From NCBI GenBank assembly GCA_025463615.1, contig JAODAU010000200.1, forward strand, positions 1 through 7,499: a stretch of 7,499 nucleotides of DNA. Direction: 5' to 3'. The position numbers and the translations under genes were made by a program. Source of the DNA: Microbacteriaceae bacterium. Lineage in GTDB: Bacteria; Actinomycetota; Actinomycetes; Actinomycetales; Microbacteriaceae. Below, piece by piece: positions 1-5,957 of this stretch (its first letter is position 1; each line of letters opens with the position of its first letter). The notes under the pieces are model-generated. The model was not told the DNA's origin and made no database searches. It saw only the letters and a list, made by a program, of their open reading frames with translations.

Positions 1-644
1 CTTGAGACAACGGCGCCGAAACTGATCGAGCCGTCGGAATTGCCGCTGAACGACGTGAAGGCGCGCACCGACTCGGGGTCGGAGACGAGGATCCACAGCA
101 GCGGCAGCAGGGCGAGGGCGAGCCACATGGGCGTGGTCCAGAAGTGCAGGCGCTCCAGTGCACGCATGCCGTAGATGACGATCGGGATCACGACCACGGT
201 CGAGATGAGATAGCCGAGCCACGGCGGCGTCCCCGTCGCCACCTGCAGCCCCTGCGCCATGATGGCGCCCTCCAGGGCGAAGAAGATGCAGGTGAAACCC
301 GCGAAGACCACTGTTGTGATGATCGAGCCGTAGTAGCCGAATCCCGAGCCGCGGGCGATGAGGTCGAGGTCGAGGTTGTAGCGGGCGGCGTAGTAGGCGA
401 CGGGCACGCCCACGATGATGATGATGACCGACGCGAACAGGATGCCGAGCACGGCGTTGGCGGTGCCGTGGTCGATGCCGACGCTCGCGCCGATCGAGAA
501 ATCGGCGAGGAACGCGATGGACCCGAGGGCGGTCGCGCCGACGGAGGCCGCGCTCCAGCGCCGGAAGGTGCGCGGCACATATCGGAAGGCATAGTCCTCG
601 AGGCTGTCCTCCGCGGCCGCGCGCGCGTTGCCTGTTCTGCTCAC
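1..644 (-). CDS. NCS1-like purine/cytosine/allantoin-type permease, N-terminal part (3' end outside window)
   Basis: Only the first 214 codons are present; the gene runs off base 1. It resembles the cytosine/purine/uracil/thiamine/allantoin (NCS1) permease superfamily, proton- or sodium-coupled importers of nucleobases and related N-rich compounds in the cytoplasmic membrane. What is seen: a hydrophilic N-terminus with SLEDYAFRYVPRTFRRW (residues 14-30), then hydrophobic segments at roughly 34-52, 63-86, 103-130, 142-162 and 170-187. The stretch RGSGFGYYGSIITTVVF (98-114), followed by FFALEG, is typical of this branch. The GTG start at 644 is chosen because GAGGGG lies 8 nt upstream, and the nearby ATG in another frame is closed at once by TGA. 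It follows urtE by 88 bp on the same strand, so it is probably the sixth gene of the urt operon. Family assignment is fairly firm. The substrate is unknown; allantoin, a purine or urea-related compounds are guesses from context. In some bacteria a similar domain is fused to a histidine kinase, and the missing C-terminus prevents checking this. Confidence 0.75.
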   Translation of the reverse strand, partial: MSRTGNARAAAEDSLEDYAFRYVPRTFRRWSAASVGATALGSIAFLADFSIGASVGIDHGTANAVLGILFASVIIIIVGVPVAYYAARYNLDLDLIARGSGFGYYGSIITTVVFAGFTCIFFALEGAIMAQGLQVATGTPPWLGYLISTVVVIPIVIYGMRALERLHFWTTPMWLALALLPLLWILVSDPESVRAFTSFSGNSDGSISFGAVVS

Positions 645-653
645 AATGGCATC

Positions 654-676
654 CCCTCACGCGCTAGGCGTGGGGC
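654..676 (-). promoter_or_regulatory. Hairpin that covers the ribosome binding site of the NCS1-like permease
   Basis: In the 88-bp gap between urtE and the permease gene, CACGC (658-662) pairs with GCGTG (668-672) around a 5-nt loop. CCC (654-656) then pairs with GGG (673-675) across a one-base bulge. In the leftward transcript the right-hand arm contains most of the GAGGGG Shine-Dalgarno sequence of the GTG at 644. The stem is short and may be fortuitous in GC-rich DNA. If real, it would lower permease translation or couple it to ribosomes leaving urtE. Confidence 0.3.
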
Positions 677-732
677 ATCTTCCGGGTCCGTTGTTACGAC
701 AGCATTGCAGGCCGGAAAACGGCAATGTCAGC

Positions 733-1416
733 TCAGATCGCCATTGCGGCTCGCACGGTGGAGATGGCTGCCGAGCCCCCCTCATCGGTCTGTGTGACGA
801 AGCCCGAGGCGAGCACGACGTAACGCTCAGCGGCCTCGAGGGCGAAGCCGATGTGCTGCTCGACGAGCAGCACATTGATGCCCTCGCTGGCCAGCTGCAC
901 GATGGTGTGCTCGATCTCGGCGACGATCGTGGGCTGGATGCCCTCGGTCGGCTCGTCGAGGATGAGCAGCTTCGGCTCGGTGATCAGGGCGCGGGCGATC
1001 GCGAGCTGCTGGCGCTGCCCGCCCGAGAGCAGGCCTGCCTTCCGGGCTGCGAACTGCTCCAGTGCGGGGAAGCGAGCCAGTTGCGCGTCGATAAGGGCCT
1101 TGCCGCCCCGGCGCCCGTCGGCGACGAGCTGCAGATTCTCGAGCGTGGTGAGCTGGCCGAACGCCTGCTGACCCTGCGGCACGTACGCCATGCCGCGAGC
1201 GACGCGCTTGTTGGGGGCCAGCGACGCGATGTTTTCGCCGTCGAAGAACACGCGGCCCTTCGTCGGCTTGATGAGCCCGATCGCGACACGCAGCAGCGTC
1301 GTCTTGCCGGCGCCGTTGTGGCCGAGCACGGCCACGACCTTCCCGGCCGGCACCGTCACCCCGTGCAGCACCCGCGTGCGCCCGTAGCCGGCCTCGATGT
1401 CGGTGAGCTCAAGCAT
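733..1416 (-). CDS. urtE: Urea ABC transporter ATP-binding protein UrtE
   Basis: One of the two cytoplasmic ATPases that power urea import with UrtA, UrtB, UrtC and UrtD. The 227-residue protein is of usual length for UrtE/LivF-type subunits. Motifs in order are Walker A GHNGAGKT (32-39), Q-loop in YVPQG (78-82), the ABC signature LSGGQRQQ (130-137), Walker B LLILDEPTEGIQP (150-162, with Asp154 and Glu155) and the switch histidine in EQH (His188). TEGIQPTIV after Walker B is characteristic of UrtE. Within YVPQGQQAFGQLT the usual Arg-x-Ile-Phe-Pro of the family is replaced by Gln-Gln-Ala-Phe-Gly, a mild divergence outside the catalytic residues. The ATG at 1416 starts one base after the urtD stop, and an AGGAGGAGG ribosome binding site lies inside the last urtD codons, so the two genes are probably translationally coupled. 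UrtE versus a generic branched-chain amino-acid LivF is decided by the motif and by the complete urtABCDE order. Confidence 0.93.
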   Translation of the reverse strand: MLELTDIEAGYGRTRVLHGVTVPAGKVVAVLGHNGAGKTTLLRVAIGLIKPTKGRVFFDGENIASLAPNKRVARGMAYVPQGQQAFGQLTTLENLQLVADGRRGGKALIDAQLARFPALEQFAARKAGLLSGGQRQQLAIARALITEPKLLILDEPTEGIQPTIVAEIEHTIVQLASEGINVLLVEQHIGFALEAAERYVVLASGFVTQTDEGGSAAISTVRAAMAI

Positions 1417-1417
1417 G

Positions 1418-2302
1418 TCAGTCCTCCTCCTGCTTCTGCGTCCCGGCTGCCATCTCCGGCGAGCTTGCGAGCCGGACAGTTGACATCGTCGGCGAGCTTG
1501 CGAGCGCGACGGCTGCCTCTTCGGGCACGACCGACATGGCGGCCGTGGTCGCGGCTCCCGCAGTGCCGAGGTAGACCTCCTGCACCTTGGGGTCGGCCTG
1601 CACCTCGGCCACCGTGCCTTGCGAGAGCACCTTGCCCTGGTGCAGCACCGTCACGCGCGTGGCAAAGCGGCGCATGAAGTCCATGTCGTGCTCGACCACC
1701 AGCACAATGCGCTTCGCCGCGACGCGCTGCAGGAGCTCGCCGGTCGCGGTGCGCTCGTCGTGGCTCATACCGGCGACGGGTTCGTCGAGCAGCAGCACCC
1801 TCGCGTCCTGCACGAGCAGCATCGCAATCTCCAGCCACTGCTTCTGGCCGTGCGACAGGATGCCAGCCGGCGTGGCGAGCTCGCCGGCGAGTCCTGTCTC
1901 CTCAAGCGCCCGCACGATCGCCGGGTCGACGCCACGCCGGGTCCGTAGCAGCGAGGTCCAGTGGCGGTGGCGTCCGGCGGCGATGTCGAGATTCTGCAGC
2001 ACCGAGAGCTCGTTGAAGACGCTCGCGGTCTGGAACGTGCGGCCGACCCCGAGTCGGACGATCTTGTGCACCGGCCTGCCGAGCAGCTCCTGCTCGCCGA
2101 GCCTCGCCGACCCGGTGGCCGCAGAGAGCCCCGTGATGGCGTCGATGCAGGTCGTCTTGCCGGCACCGTTCGGGCCGATGAGGAACCGGACCTCGCCAGG
2201 GTGCGCGTCGAAGGAGACGCCGCCGACCGCGACGAAGCCCGAGAACTCGACGTGGAGGTCCGTGACGACGAGCGAGTCGCCTGAGGAAGTGGGCCCGGTC
2301 AC
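1418..2302 (-). CDS. urtD: Urea ABC transporter ATP-binding protein UrtD, with unusual C-terminal tail
   Basis: Second ATPase of the urea importer. Motifs in order are Walker A GPNGAGKT (43-50), Q-loop GRTFQ (87-91), signature LSHGQKQWLEIAMLL (149-163), Walker B VLLLDEPVAGM (169-179, Asp173 and Glu174) and the switch histidine in EHD (His205). LSHGQKQWLEI is a hallmark of UrtD and separates it from LivG, which has LSYGxQR. The ABC fold normally ends around VYLG (243-246). Here about 48 further residues follow, rich in Ala, Ser, Pro and Glu, with LASSPxM present twice (267-273 and 278-284), encoded by a direct DNA repeat. The tail looks disordered and its role is unknown. The start is a GTG at 2302 overlapping the urtC stop by 4 bp (GTGA), with AGGAGG about 8 nt upstream inside urtC. 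The tail ends in QKQEED, whose codons double as the urtE ribosome binding site. Confidence 0.93.
   Translation of the reverse strand: MTGPTSSGDSLVVTDLHVEFSGFVAVGGVSFDAHPGEVRFLIGPNGAGKTTCIDAITGLSAATGSARLGEQELLGRPVHKIVRLGVGRTFQTASVFNELSVLQNLDIAAGRHRHWTSLLRTRRGVDPAIVRALEETGLAGELATPAGILSHGQKQWLEIAMLLVQDARVLLLDEPVAGMSHDERTATGELLQRVAAKRIVLVVEHDMDFMRRFATRVTVLHQGKVLSQGTVAEVQADPKVQEVYLGTAGAATTAAMSVVPEEAAVALASSPTMSTVRLASSPEMAAGTQKQEED
1451..1505. repeat. In-frame direct repeat (22 bp, two copies) in the 3' end of urtD
   Basis: The copies are 1451-1472 and 1484-1505, identical at 20 of 22 positions, with a perfect 15-bp core GGCGAGCTTGCGAGC (1458-1472 and 1491-1505). The period is 33 bp, exactly 11 codons, so UrtD reads LASSP twice. 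The core itself repeats GCGAG on either side of CTT. The first copy is flanked by CCGG at 1456-1459 and 1472-1475, giving a short 5-bp inverted repeat. This could be a local duplication or copies of a short interspersed repeat that have become part of the reading frame. Confidence 0.8.
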
Positions 2303-3393
2303 GACTTCGCCTCCTCGAGCTGCAGGGCGGCGGTCGCCGCTGCGGGCTGTTCGCCCGGGCCCCAGCGCGGTGCCGTGAACCTGGCCAGCACCGACGACAG
2401 TCCTTTCGGCAGGAAGAGGATGACGACGATGAACAGCAGGCCGATGATGTAGGTCCAGCCCTCGGGCAAGGTGGAGCCGAGGCTCGACTGCCCCCAGCCG
2501 ACCGCCATCGCGCCGAGCGCGGGGCCGAAGAGCGAGGCGCGGCCGCCGAAGGCAACGCCCGCGATCATGAGGATCGAGGCGGCAGCACCGATCTCGGCCG
2601 GAGTGATGATGCCGACGATGGGCACGAACATCGCTCCGCCGATGCTGGCCATCAGCGCAGCACCGACGAAGGCGACGAGTTTGATGTTGGCCGGGTCGTA
2701 GCCGAGGAAGCGCACGCGCTCCTCGGCGTCCCGGGTGGCGACGAGGAGCTCACCGAAGCGGCTGCGGTAGAGCTGCCACACCACGAGCAGGCACACGACG
2801 AGCAGCCCGGCCGTGATGAGGTACACCATGTTCCTGTTCGCCGGGTCCTTCAGCACGAAACCGAAGAAGTACTTGAAGTCGCTGAGTCCGGTGTCACCGC
2901 CGGTCTCGCGGATCGTGGAGCTGATCAGGGTGGCGAGCGCGACGGCGAGCGCCTGCGTCAGGATCGCGAGGTACGCGCCCTTCACGCGGCGCTTGAACAG
3001 CGCGTAGCCGAGGATGCCGGCCGCGATCACCGGGAGCAGCACGATCGCCAGCAGGGTGAACGCCGTGCTGCGGAACGGCTCCCAGAACGCCGGGAGCGGC
3101 GCGAGCGGGTCGTAGAGCACCATGAACCCCGGGACCCCGTCACCGGCGGACTCCAGCGTGAGGTGCATGGCCATCGAGTAGGCACCGAGGGCGAAGAACA
3201 CCCCCTGCCCCATCACGAGCATCCCGCCGCGGCCCCACGCCAGGCCGATACCGACGGCGGCCATCGCCCAGCAGCAGTACTTGCCGAGGTTGCTGAGCCA
3301 GTGATCGGTGAGCACGAGGGGGGCGACCGCGAGGAGCAGGACGGCGAACACCCCGATGCCGGAGAGGGAAAGCCAGGGCTTCAGTTTGGTCAT
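2299..3393 (-). CDS. urtC: Urea ABC transporter permease UrtC
   Basis: Membrane permease of the urea importer, of the LivM-like type, which forms the channel with UrtB. The 364-residue length is normal for UrtC. Hydrophobic segments lie at about 10-29, 40-53, 59-77, 110-133, 138-158, 187-207, 237-262, 271-300 and 312-330. Family features include GIGLAWGRGGMLVMGQGVFF (48-67), the UrtC-specific FMVLYDPLAPLPAFWEPF (90-107), TGGDTGLSDFKYFFGF (164-179), the cytoplasmic coupling stretch around RDAEERVRFLGYDPANIKL (221-239), the PxxGIITPAE strand near 258-267, and LFLPKGL near the end (326-332). The ATG at 3393 is preferred because AGGAG lies 6 nt upstream and it overlaps the urtB stop by 4 bp (ATGA). 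The reading frame stays open farther upstream, but that part is antiparallel noise inside urtB. A 30-residue hydrophilic Ala/Glu-rich tail follows the last membrane span. Confidence 0.93.
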   Translation of the reverse strand: MTKLKPWLSLSGIGVFAVLLLAVAPLVLTDHWLSNLGKYCCWAMAAVGIGLAWGRGGMLVMGQGVFFALGAYSMAMHLTLESAGDGVPGFMVLYDPLAPLPAFWEPFRSTAFTLLAIVLLPVIAAGILGYALFKRRVKGAYLAILTQALAVALATLISSTIRETGGDTGLSDFKYFFGFVLKDPANRNMVYLITAGLLVVCLLVVWQLYRSRFGELLVATRDAEERVRFLGYDPANIKLVAFVGAALMASIGGAMFVPIVGIITPAEIGAAASILMIAGVAFGGRASLFGPALGAMAVGWGQSSLGSTLPEGWTYIIGLLFIVVILFLPKGLSSVLARFTAPRWGPGEQPAAATAALQLEEAKS

Positions 3394-4274
3394 ACCAGAC
3401 TCCTGGTTCGCACCGTGAACAGGCCCTGCGGGCGCACCTGCAGGAAGACGATCACGAGGATGAAGGCAAGCACCTGCGCGAGGCTGCCGGTCGTCCAGTA
3501 GGCGAAGCACGAGAGGACGACGCCCACCGCCCACGCGGCGATGATGGTGCCCTTGAGCTGGCCGATGCCGCCGGCGGCGACGACGAGGAAGGCCGGGATG
3601 ATGTACTGCGTGCCCATTGTGGAGTTCGTGCCGCCGATGAGCGATGCGGCCACTCCGGCGACCCCGGCCAGCCCCGACCCGACGAAGAAGGTCAGGCGGT
3701 CGACGGTGCGGGTGGAGATCCCCGCGGTCTCGGCGAGGTCCCGGTTGTGCACGGTCGCCCGGATGCGGCGGCCGAACGAGGTGTACTTGAGCCAGGCCGC
3801 CAGCGCGGCGACGCAGACGGTCGCGAGCAGGATGGTGAACACCTGCCGCAGCGGCCAGTCGTAGCCAAGGATGGTCAACTGCCCGTCGAGCCACCCTGGC
3901 TTCTCCACCGGGACGCCCTGGGACGGGAAGATCTGCAGCGCCGCCTGTTGCAGGATCAGGCTGACGCCGACCGTGACGAGCAGGGTGTCGAGGGGCCTGC
4001 GATACATCCAATGGATGATGCTGACCTCCAGCAGGAGGCCGAACAGTCCGGCGACGACGAACGCGACCGGCAGCGCGACCGGGATCGACAGGTTGCTGGA
4101 GTCGATGACCTGCTGGACGAGGTAGGCGGTGAAGGCGCCGATCATGAGGAACTCGCCGTGGGCCATGTTGATCACGCCCATCTGGCCGAACGTGAGCGAG
4201 AGGCCGAGCGCGGCGAGCAGGAGCAGCGCACCCTGTGCGCTACCGTTCAGCAGCGGTGGGATCAATGCGTCCAC
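3390..4274 (-). CDS. urtB: Urea ABC transporter permease UrtB
   Basis: Membrane permease of the urea importer, LivH-like, partner of UrtC. The protein has 294 residues, the usual length when counted from the GTG at 4274. It opens with a membrane span followed by GLSLTFGQMGVINMAHGEF (24-42), the signature N-terminal region of UrtB/LivH proteins. It continues with RRPLDTLLVTVGVSLILQQ (92-110), the cytoplasmic GRRIRATVHNRDLAETAGI (168-186) and VDRLTFFVGSGLAGVAGV (191-208) that contact the ATPases, then GGIGQLKGTIIAA (235-247) and VRPQGLF (280-286). The start is somewhat uncertain. The frame is open to another GTG at 4355, but that would add a Pro-rich 27-residue leader translated through the intergenic inverted repeat and would be atypical. 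The ribosome binding site in front of 4274 is weak (GAGCGAGAG). The stop overlaps urtC by 4 bp. Confidence 0.92.
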   Translation of the reverse strand: MDALIPPLLNGSAQGALLLLAALGLSLTFGQMGVINMAHGEFLMIGAFTAYLVQQVIDSSNLSIPVALPVAFVVAGLFGLLLEVSIIHWMYRRPLDTLLVTVGVSLILQQAALQIFPSQGVPVEKPGWLDGQLTILGYDWPLRQVFTILLATVCVAALAAWLKYTSFGRRIRATVHNRDLAETAGISTRTVDRLTFFVGSGLAGVAGVAASLIGGTNSTMGTQYIIPAFLVVAAGGIGQLKGTIIAAWAVGVVLSCFAYWTTGSLAQVLAFILVIVFLQVRPQGLFTVRTRSLV

Positions 4275-4327
4275 GTGCTCTCGCTCTCTGTGCGGGGGTG
4301 GGTGTGAGGGGGGATTCGGATCCGGGT

Positions 4328-4367
4328 ACGCGGGGTTGCCTGCCGCAGGCGACACGCAACCCCGCGT
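4328..4367 (-). promoter_or_regulatory. Perfect 12-bp inverted repeat between urtA and urtB (mRNA hairpin)
   Basis: ACGCGGGGTTGC (4328-4339) and GCAACCCCGCGT (4356-4367) are exact reverse complements separated by 16 nt. The spacer contains a competing small hairpin, GCCTG-CCG-CAGGC (4338-4350). It lies about 20 nt after the urtA stop. No run of T follows in the leftward transcript, so it does not look like a complete intrinsic terminator. The likely roles are protecting the 3' end of an abundant urtA message from exonucleases, or partial termination, so that the binding protein is made in excess of the membrane complex. Confidence 0.7.
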
Positions 4368-4386
4368 CCGGGTGGGGGTGGGGCGA

Positions 4387-5682
4387 TCAGCCCGCAGACT
4401 TCACGAGCTGGTCGCGGATGCTCGCCGGGAACCAGTCGTAGCCCTTGAGGAACGGGTCGGGCTTGATGAACTGGTCGGAGGACCAGACGATGTCAAACTG
4501 GTTGGTGGCGTTGATCCGGCCGATGTGACCCGGCTTTGAGATGTGGTGGTTCTCGCCGTCGAGCGTGACGGTGCCCTCCGGCGCAGCGAACGTGATGGCG
4601 TTCTTCTTCGCTGCGGCGTTCACCGCGTTGACGTCGAACGAGCCGGCCGCCTCGACGAGGGCCTTGTACAGGTACAGCGAGATGTAGGCGGCCTCCATCG
4701 GGTCGGAGGTGACGCCGCTGCTCTTGGGGTAGGCCTTCCAGCTGTCGATGAACTTCTGGTTGGTGTCGGTCTTGAGCGACTGGAAGTAGTTCCAGGACGC
4801 GTAGTGGCCGGTGACCTCGTGGCCCATGGCCGGCGCCTCCTCCTCGGCGATCGACACCGAGATGATCGGCGTCGTCGCCGCGGTGAGGCCGGCGTCGTAG
4901 TAGGCCTTGATGAAGCCGACGTTCGACGAGCCGTTGATGGTGTTGAAGATGAAGTCGGGCTTGGCCGCCTTGATTTTCGCCACCTGGGTGGTCCAGTCGT
5001 CCTTGTCGAGGGGTACGTACTCCTCACCGACGATCTTGATGCCAAGCTTGGCCGCGTAGAGCTTGATGATCGCGTTCGCGGTGCGCGGGAAGACGTAGTC
5101 GCTGCCGGCGAGGAACAGATTCTTCACACCCTTGGAGGCGAGGAAGTCCATCGCGGGGATGATCTGCTGGTTGGTGGTCGCACCGGTGTAGTAGATGTTC
5201 GGCGACGCCTCAAGGCCCTCGTACTGCACCGGGTAGAAGAAGAGGCCGTTGTTCTTCTCGACGACCGGCTTGACGGCCTTGCGGGAGGACGAGGTCCAGC
5301 CGCCGAAGATCGCGGCGACGCAGTCCTGGGTGAGCAGCTTCTCGGTCTTCTCCGCGAAGGTGGGCCAGTCGGTCGCGCCGTCTTCCTGGACGTACTTGAT
5401 CTTCTTTCCGAGGATGCCGCCGCCGGCGTTGATCTCGTCGGCGGCCATGTGCAGCACGTTGGAGACGGTCTTCTCGGAGATCGCCATGCCGCCGGTCAGG
5501 GAGTTGAGGAAGCCAAGCTTGACGGTGTCGCCGGAGGTGTCGATGCAGCTTTTCGCCGAAGCCGGCCCGCCGGGCGTCTCGTCGCCGGCCTTGGCGCCAC
5601 AACCGGCGAGCACGAGGGCCACGGTCGTCCCGATGGCGCCCGTGGCCACAAGCGTGCGCAGCCACGTGCTGGTGGTGGACAT
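4387..5682 (-). CDS. urtA: Urea ABC transporter substrate-binding lipoprotein UrtA
   Basis: Extracytoplasmic urea-binding protein, anchored by lipid to the outer face of the membrane, that delivers substrate to UrtBC. The 431-residue protein starts with a lipoprotein signal: positive TWLRT, a hydrophobic stretch at about 11-25 and the lipobox LAGC, with Cys28 as the predicted lipidated residue. A Gly/Pro/Ala-rich linker follows. The mature part has the UrtA/amide-binding type 1 fold features: VKLGFLNSLTGGMAISE, FGGWTSSSRKAVKPV, FYPVQYEGLEASPNIYYTGA, the Asn-Thr-Ile-Asn-Gly-Ser-Ser-Asn stretch and a C-terminal FDIVWSS. YPVQYEGLE and the following TGA..NQQ are typical of urea/short-chain amide binders rather than Leu/Ile/Val binders. 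The ATG at 5682 is chosen because the lipoprotein signal begins there and GGAG lies 9 nt upstream. The open frame farther upstream overlaps the predicted promoter. First gene of the operon. Short amides such as formamide or acetamide remain possible ligands, but the urt context favours urea. Confidence 0.95.
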   Translation of the reverse strand: MSTTSTWLRTLVATGAIGTTVALVLAGCGAKAGDETPGGPASAKSCIDTSGDTVKLGFLNSLTGGMAISEKTVSNVLHMAADEINAGGGILGKKIKYVQEDGATDWPTFAEKTEKLLTQDCVAAIFGGWTSSSRKAVKPVVEKNNGLFFYPVQYEGLEASPNIYYTGATTNQQIIPAMDFLASKGVKNLFLAGSDYVFPRTANAIIKLYAAKLGIKIVGEEYVPLDKDDWTTQVAKIKAAKPDFIFNTINGSSNVGFIKAYYDAGLTAATTPIISVSIAEEEAPAMGHEVTGHYASWNYFQSLKTDTNQKFIDSWKAYPKSSGVTSDPMEAAYISLYLYKALVEAAGSFDVNAVNAAAKKNAITFAAPEGTVTLDGENHHISKPGHIGRINATNQFDIVWSSDQFIKPDPFLKGYDWFPASIRDQLVKSAG

Positions 5683-5712
5683 ATGTGAGAACTCCGTTCC
5701 TGGTGAAGGGGG

Positions 5713-5730
5713 CGCGACGCCTAGGTCGCG
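5713..5730 (-). other. Hairpin in the urtA leader, near the ribosome binding site
   Basis: CGCGAC (5713-5718) pairs perfectly with GTCGCG (5725-5730) around a six-base loop, about 18 nt before the GGAG of urtA. The stem is compact and GC-rich, and could act as a 5' stabilising structure. It matches no riboswitch that I recognise. Confidence 0.4.
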
Positions 5731-5770
5731 GCACAGCGGATCGTGCGGATACGCATGTCCAGGGCGAACC

Positions 5771-5806
5771 GCCGGCGTCCCGAGCGCCCCACCCCGTGTC
5801 GCCGGC
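5771..5806 (-). other. Inverted repeat in the urtA leader
   Basis: GCCGGCG (5771-5777) and CGCCGGC (5800-5806) are exact reverse complements with a 22-nt loop, inside the predicted untranslated leader of urtA. The arms are short and of a sequence common in GC-rich genomes, so chance is possible. Confidence 0.3.
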
Positions 5807-5841
5807 CAAGTGCAGCCGACTGTGCAGGTGAGAGCAGGTTG

Positions 5842-5880
5842 ACCGTAAGTCATTACTCTGACATTTCTTGAACATTCCAA
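5842..5880 (-). promoter_or_regulatory. Candidate promoter(s) of the urt operon
   Basis: There are two readings of the leftward promoter. (a) TTGGAA (5880-5875) and AGTAAT (5857-5852), separated by 17 bp, each match the -35 and -10 consensus at four of six positions. (b) A -10 TACGGT (5847-5842) of the actinomycete TAnnnT type has no -35 of its own, as expected if a bound activator replaces it. In case (b) the GlnR-like sites sit directly upstream. Either gives a leader of about 150-160 nt before the urtA ATG. The choice cannot be made from sequence alone. Confidence 0.4.
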
Positions 5881-5889
5881 CTCTGTAAC
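5852..5889 (-). promoter_or_regulatory. GlnR-like operator: four half-sites at 11-bp spacing
   Basis: Reading leftward, GTTAC (5889-5885), GGAAT (5878-5874), GAAAT (5867-5863) and GTAAT (5856-5852) are each separated by exactly 6 bp. That gives an 11-bp period, so the sites lie on one face of the helix. The known actinomycete GlnR box is GTnAC-n6-GAAAC, often in tandem. The first half-site matches GTnAC fully; the others keep the G and the A but end in T rather than C. GlnR is the global nitrogen regulator that switches on urea, ammonium and nitrate uptake genes under nitrogen limitation, which fits the operon. The site assignment is inference from pattern and context. Confidence 0.55.
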
Positions 5890-5941
5890 CACGGGCCTGA
5901 CTGAAGCCTAAATGCCCTGCAAATACGTGGAAGGTCGTGGA

Positions 5942-5954
5942 ATGACGATGTCAT
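5942..5954. promoter_or_regulatory. 13-bp palindrome ATGAC-GAT-GTCAT
   Basis: Five-base arms are perfectly symmetric around a 3-bp centre, in the AT-richer middle of the divergent region. The size and symmetry suit a dimeric regulator, but no regulator is identified and a short palindrome can arise by chance. Confidence 0.25.
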
Positions 5955-5957
5955 AGT

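Noticed and set aside
628..1677. Plus-strand open frame opposite urtE and urtD (349 codons)
   Set aside because: It runs antisense across two genes with intact ABC motifs and has low-complexity Arg/Ala/Pro content at its end. It is not a real gene.
3394..4011. Upstream extension of the urtC frame inside urtB
   Set aside because: The extension is Arg/His/Pro-rich with no membrane character. The ATG at 3393 has a good ribosome binding site and the typical 4-bp overlap with urtB.
4328..4386. Intrinsic terminator after urtA
   Set aside because: The stem is strong, but the leftward transcript has no U-run after it, and urtB follows as part of the same operon. It was kept as an intercistronic hairpin instead.
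4543..5688. Long open frame on the plus strand opposite urtA (381 codons)
   Set aside because: It is the antisense shadow of urtA in GC-rich DNA: its composition is dominated by Val, Gly, Asp, Arg and Leu, and the minus strand encodes a clear lipoprotein with family motifs.
5700..5842. Guanidine (ykkC) or other riboswitch in the urtA leader
   Set aside because: The leader contains CCTAGGC in a hairpin loop, but the conserved core elements of that riboswitch are absent.
5858..5873. Alternative GlnR-type pairing CTGAC-n6-TGAAC on the plus strand
   Set aside because: It matches the box worse than the minus-strand series of four half-sites that covers the same bases.
5683..5892. Upstream in-frame extension of urtA
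   Set aside because: The added 70 residues would precede the lipoprotein signal and bury it, and the upstream starts overlap the predicted promoter and operator.
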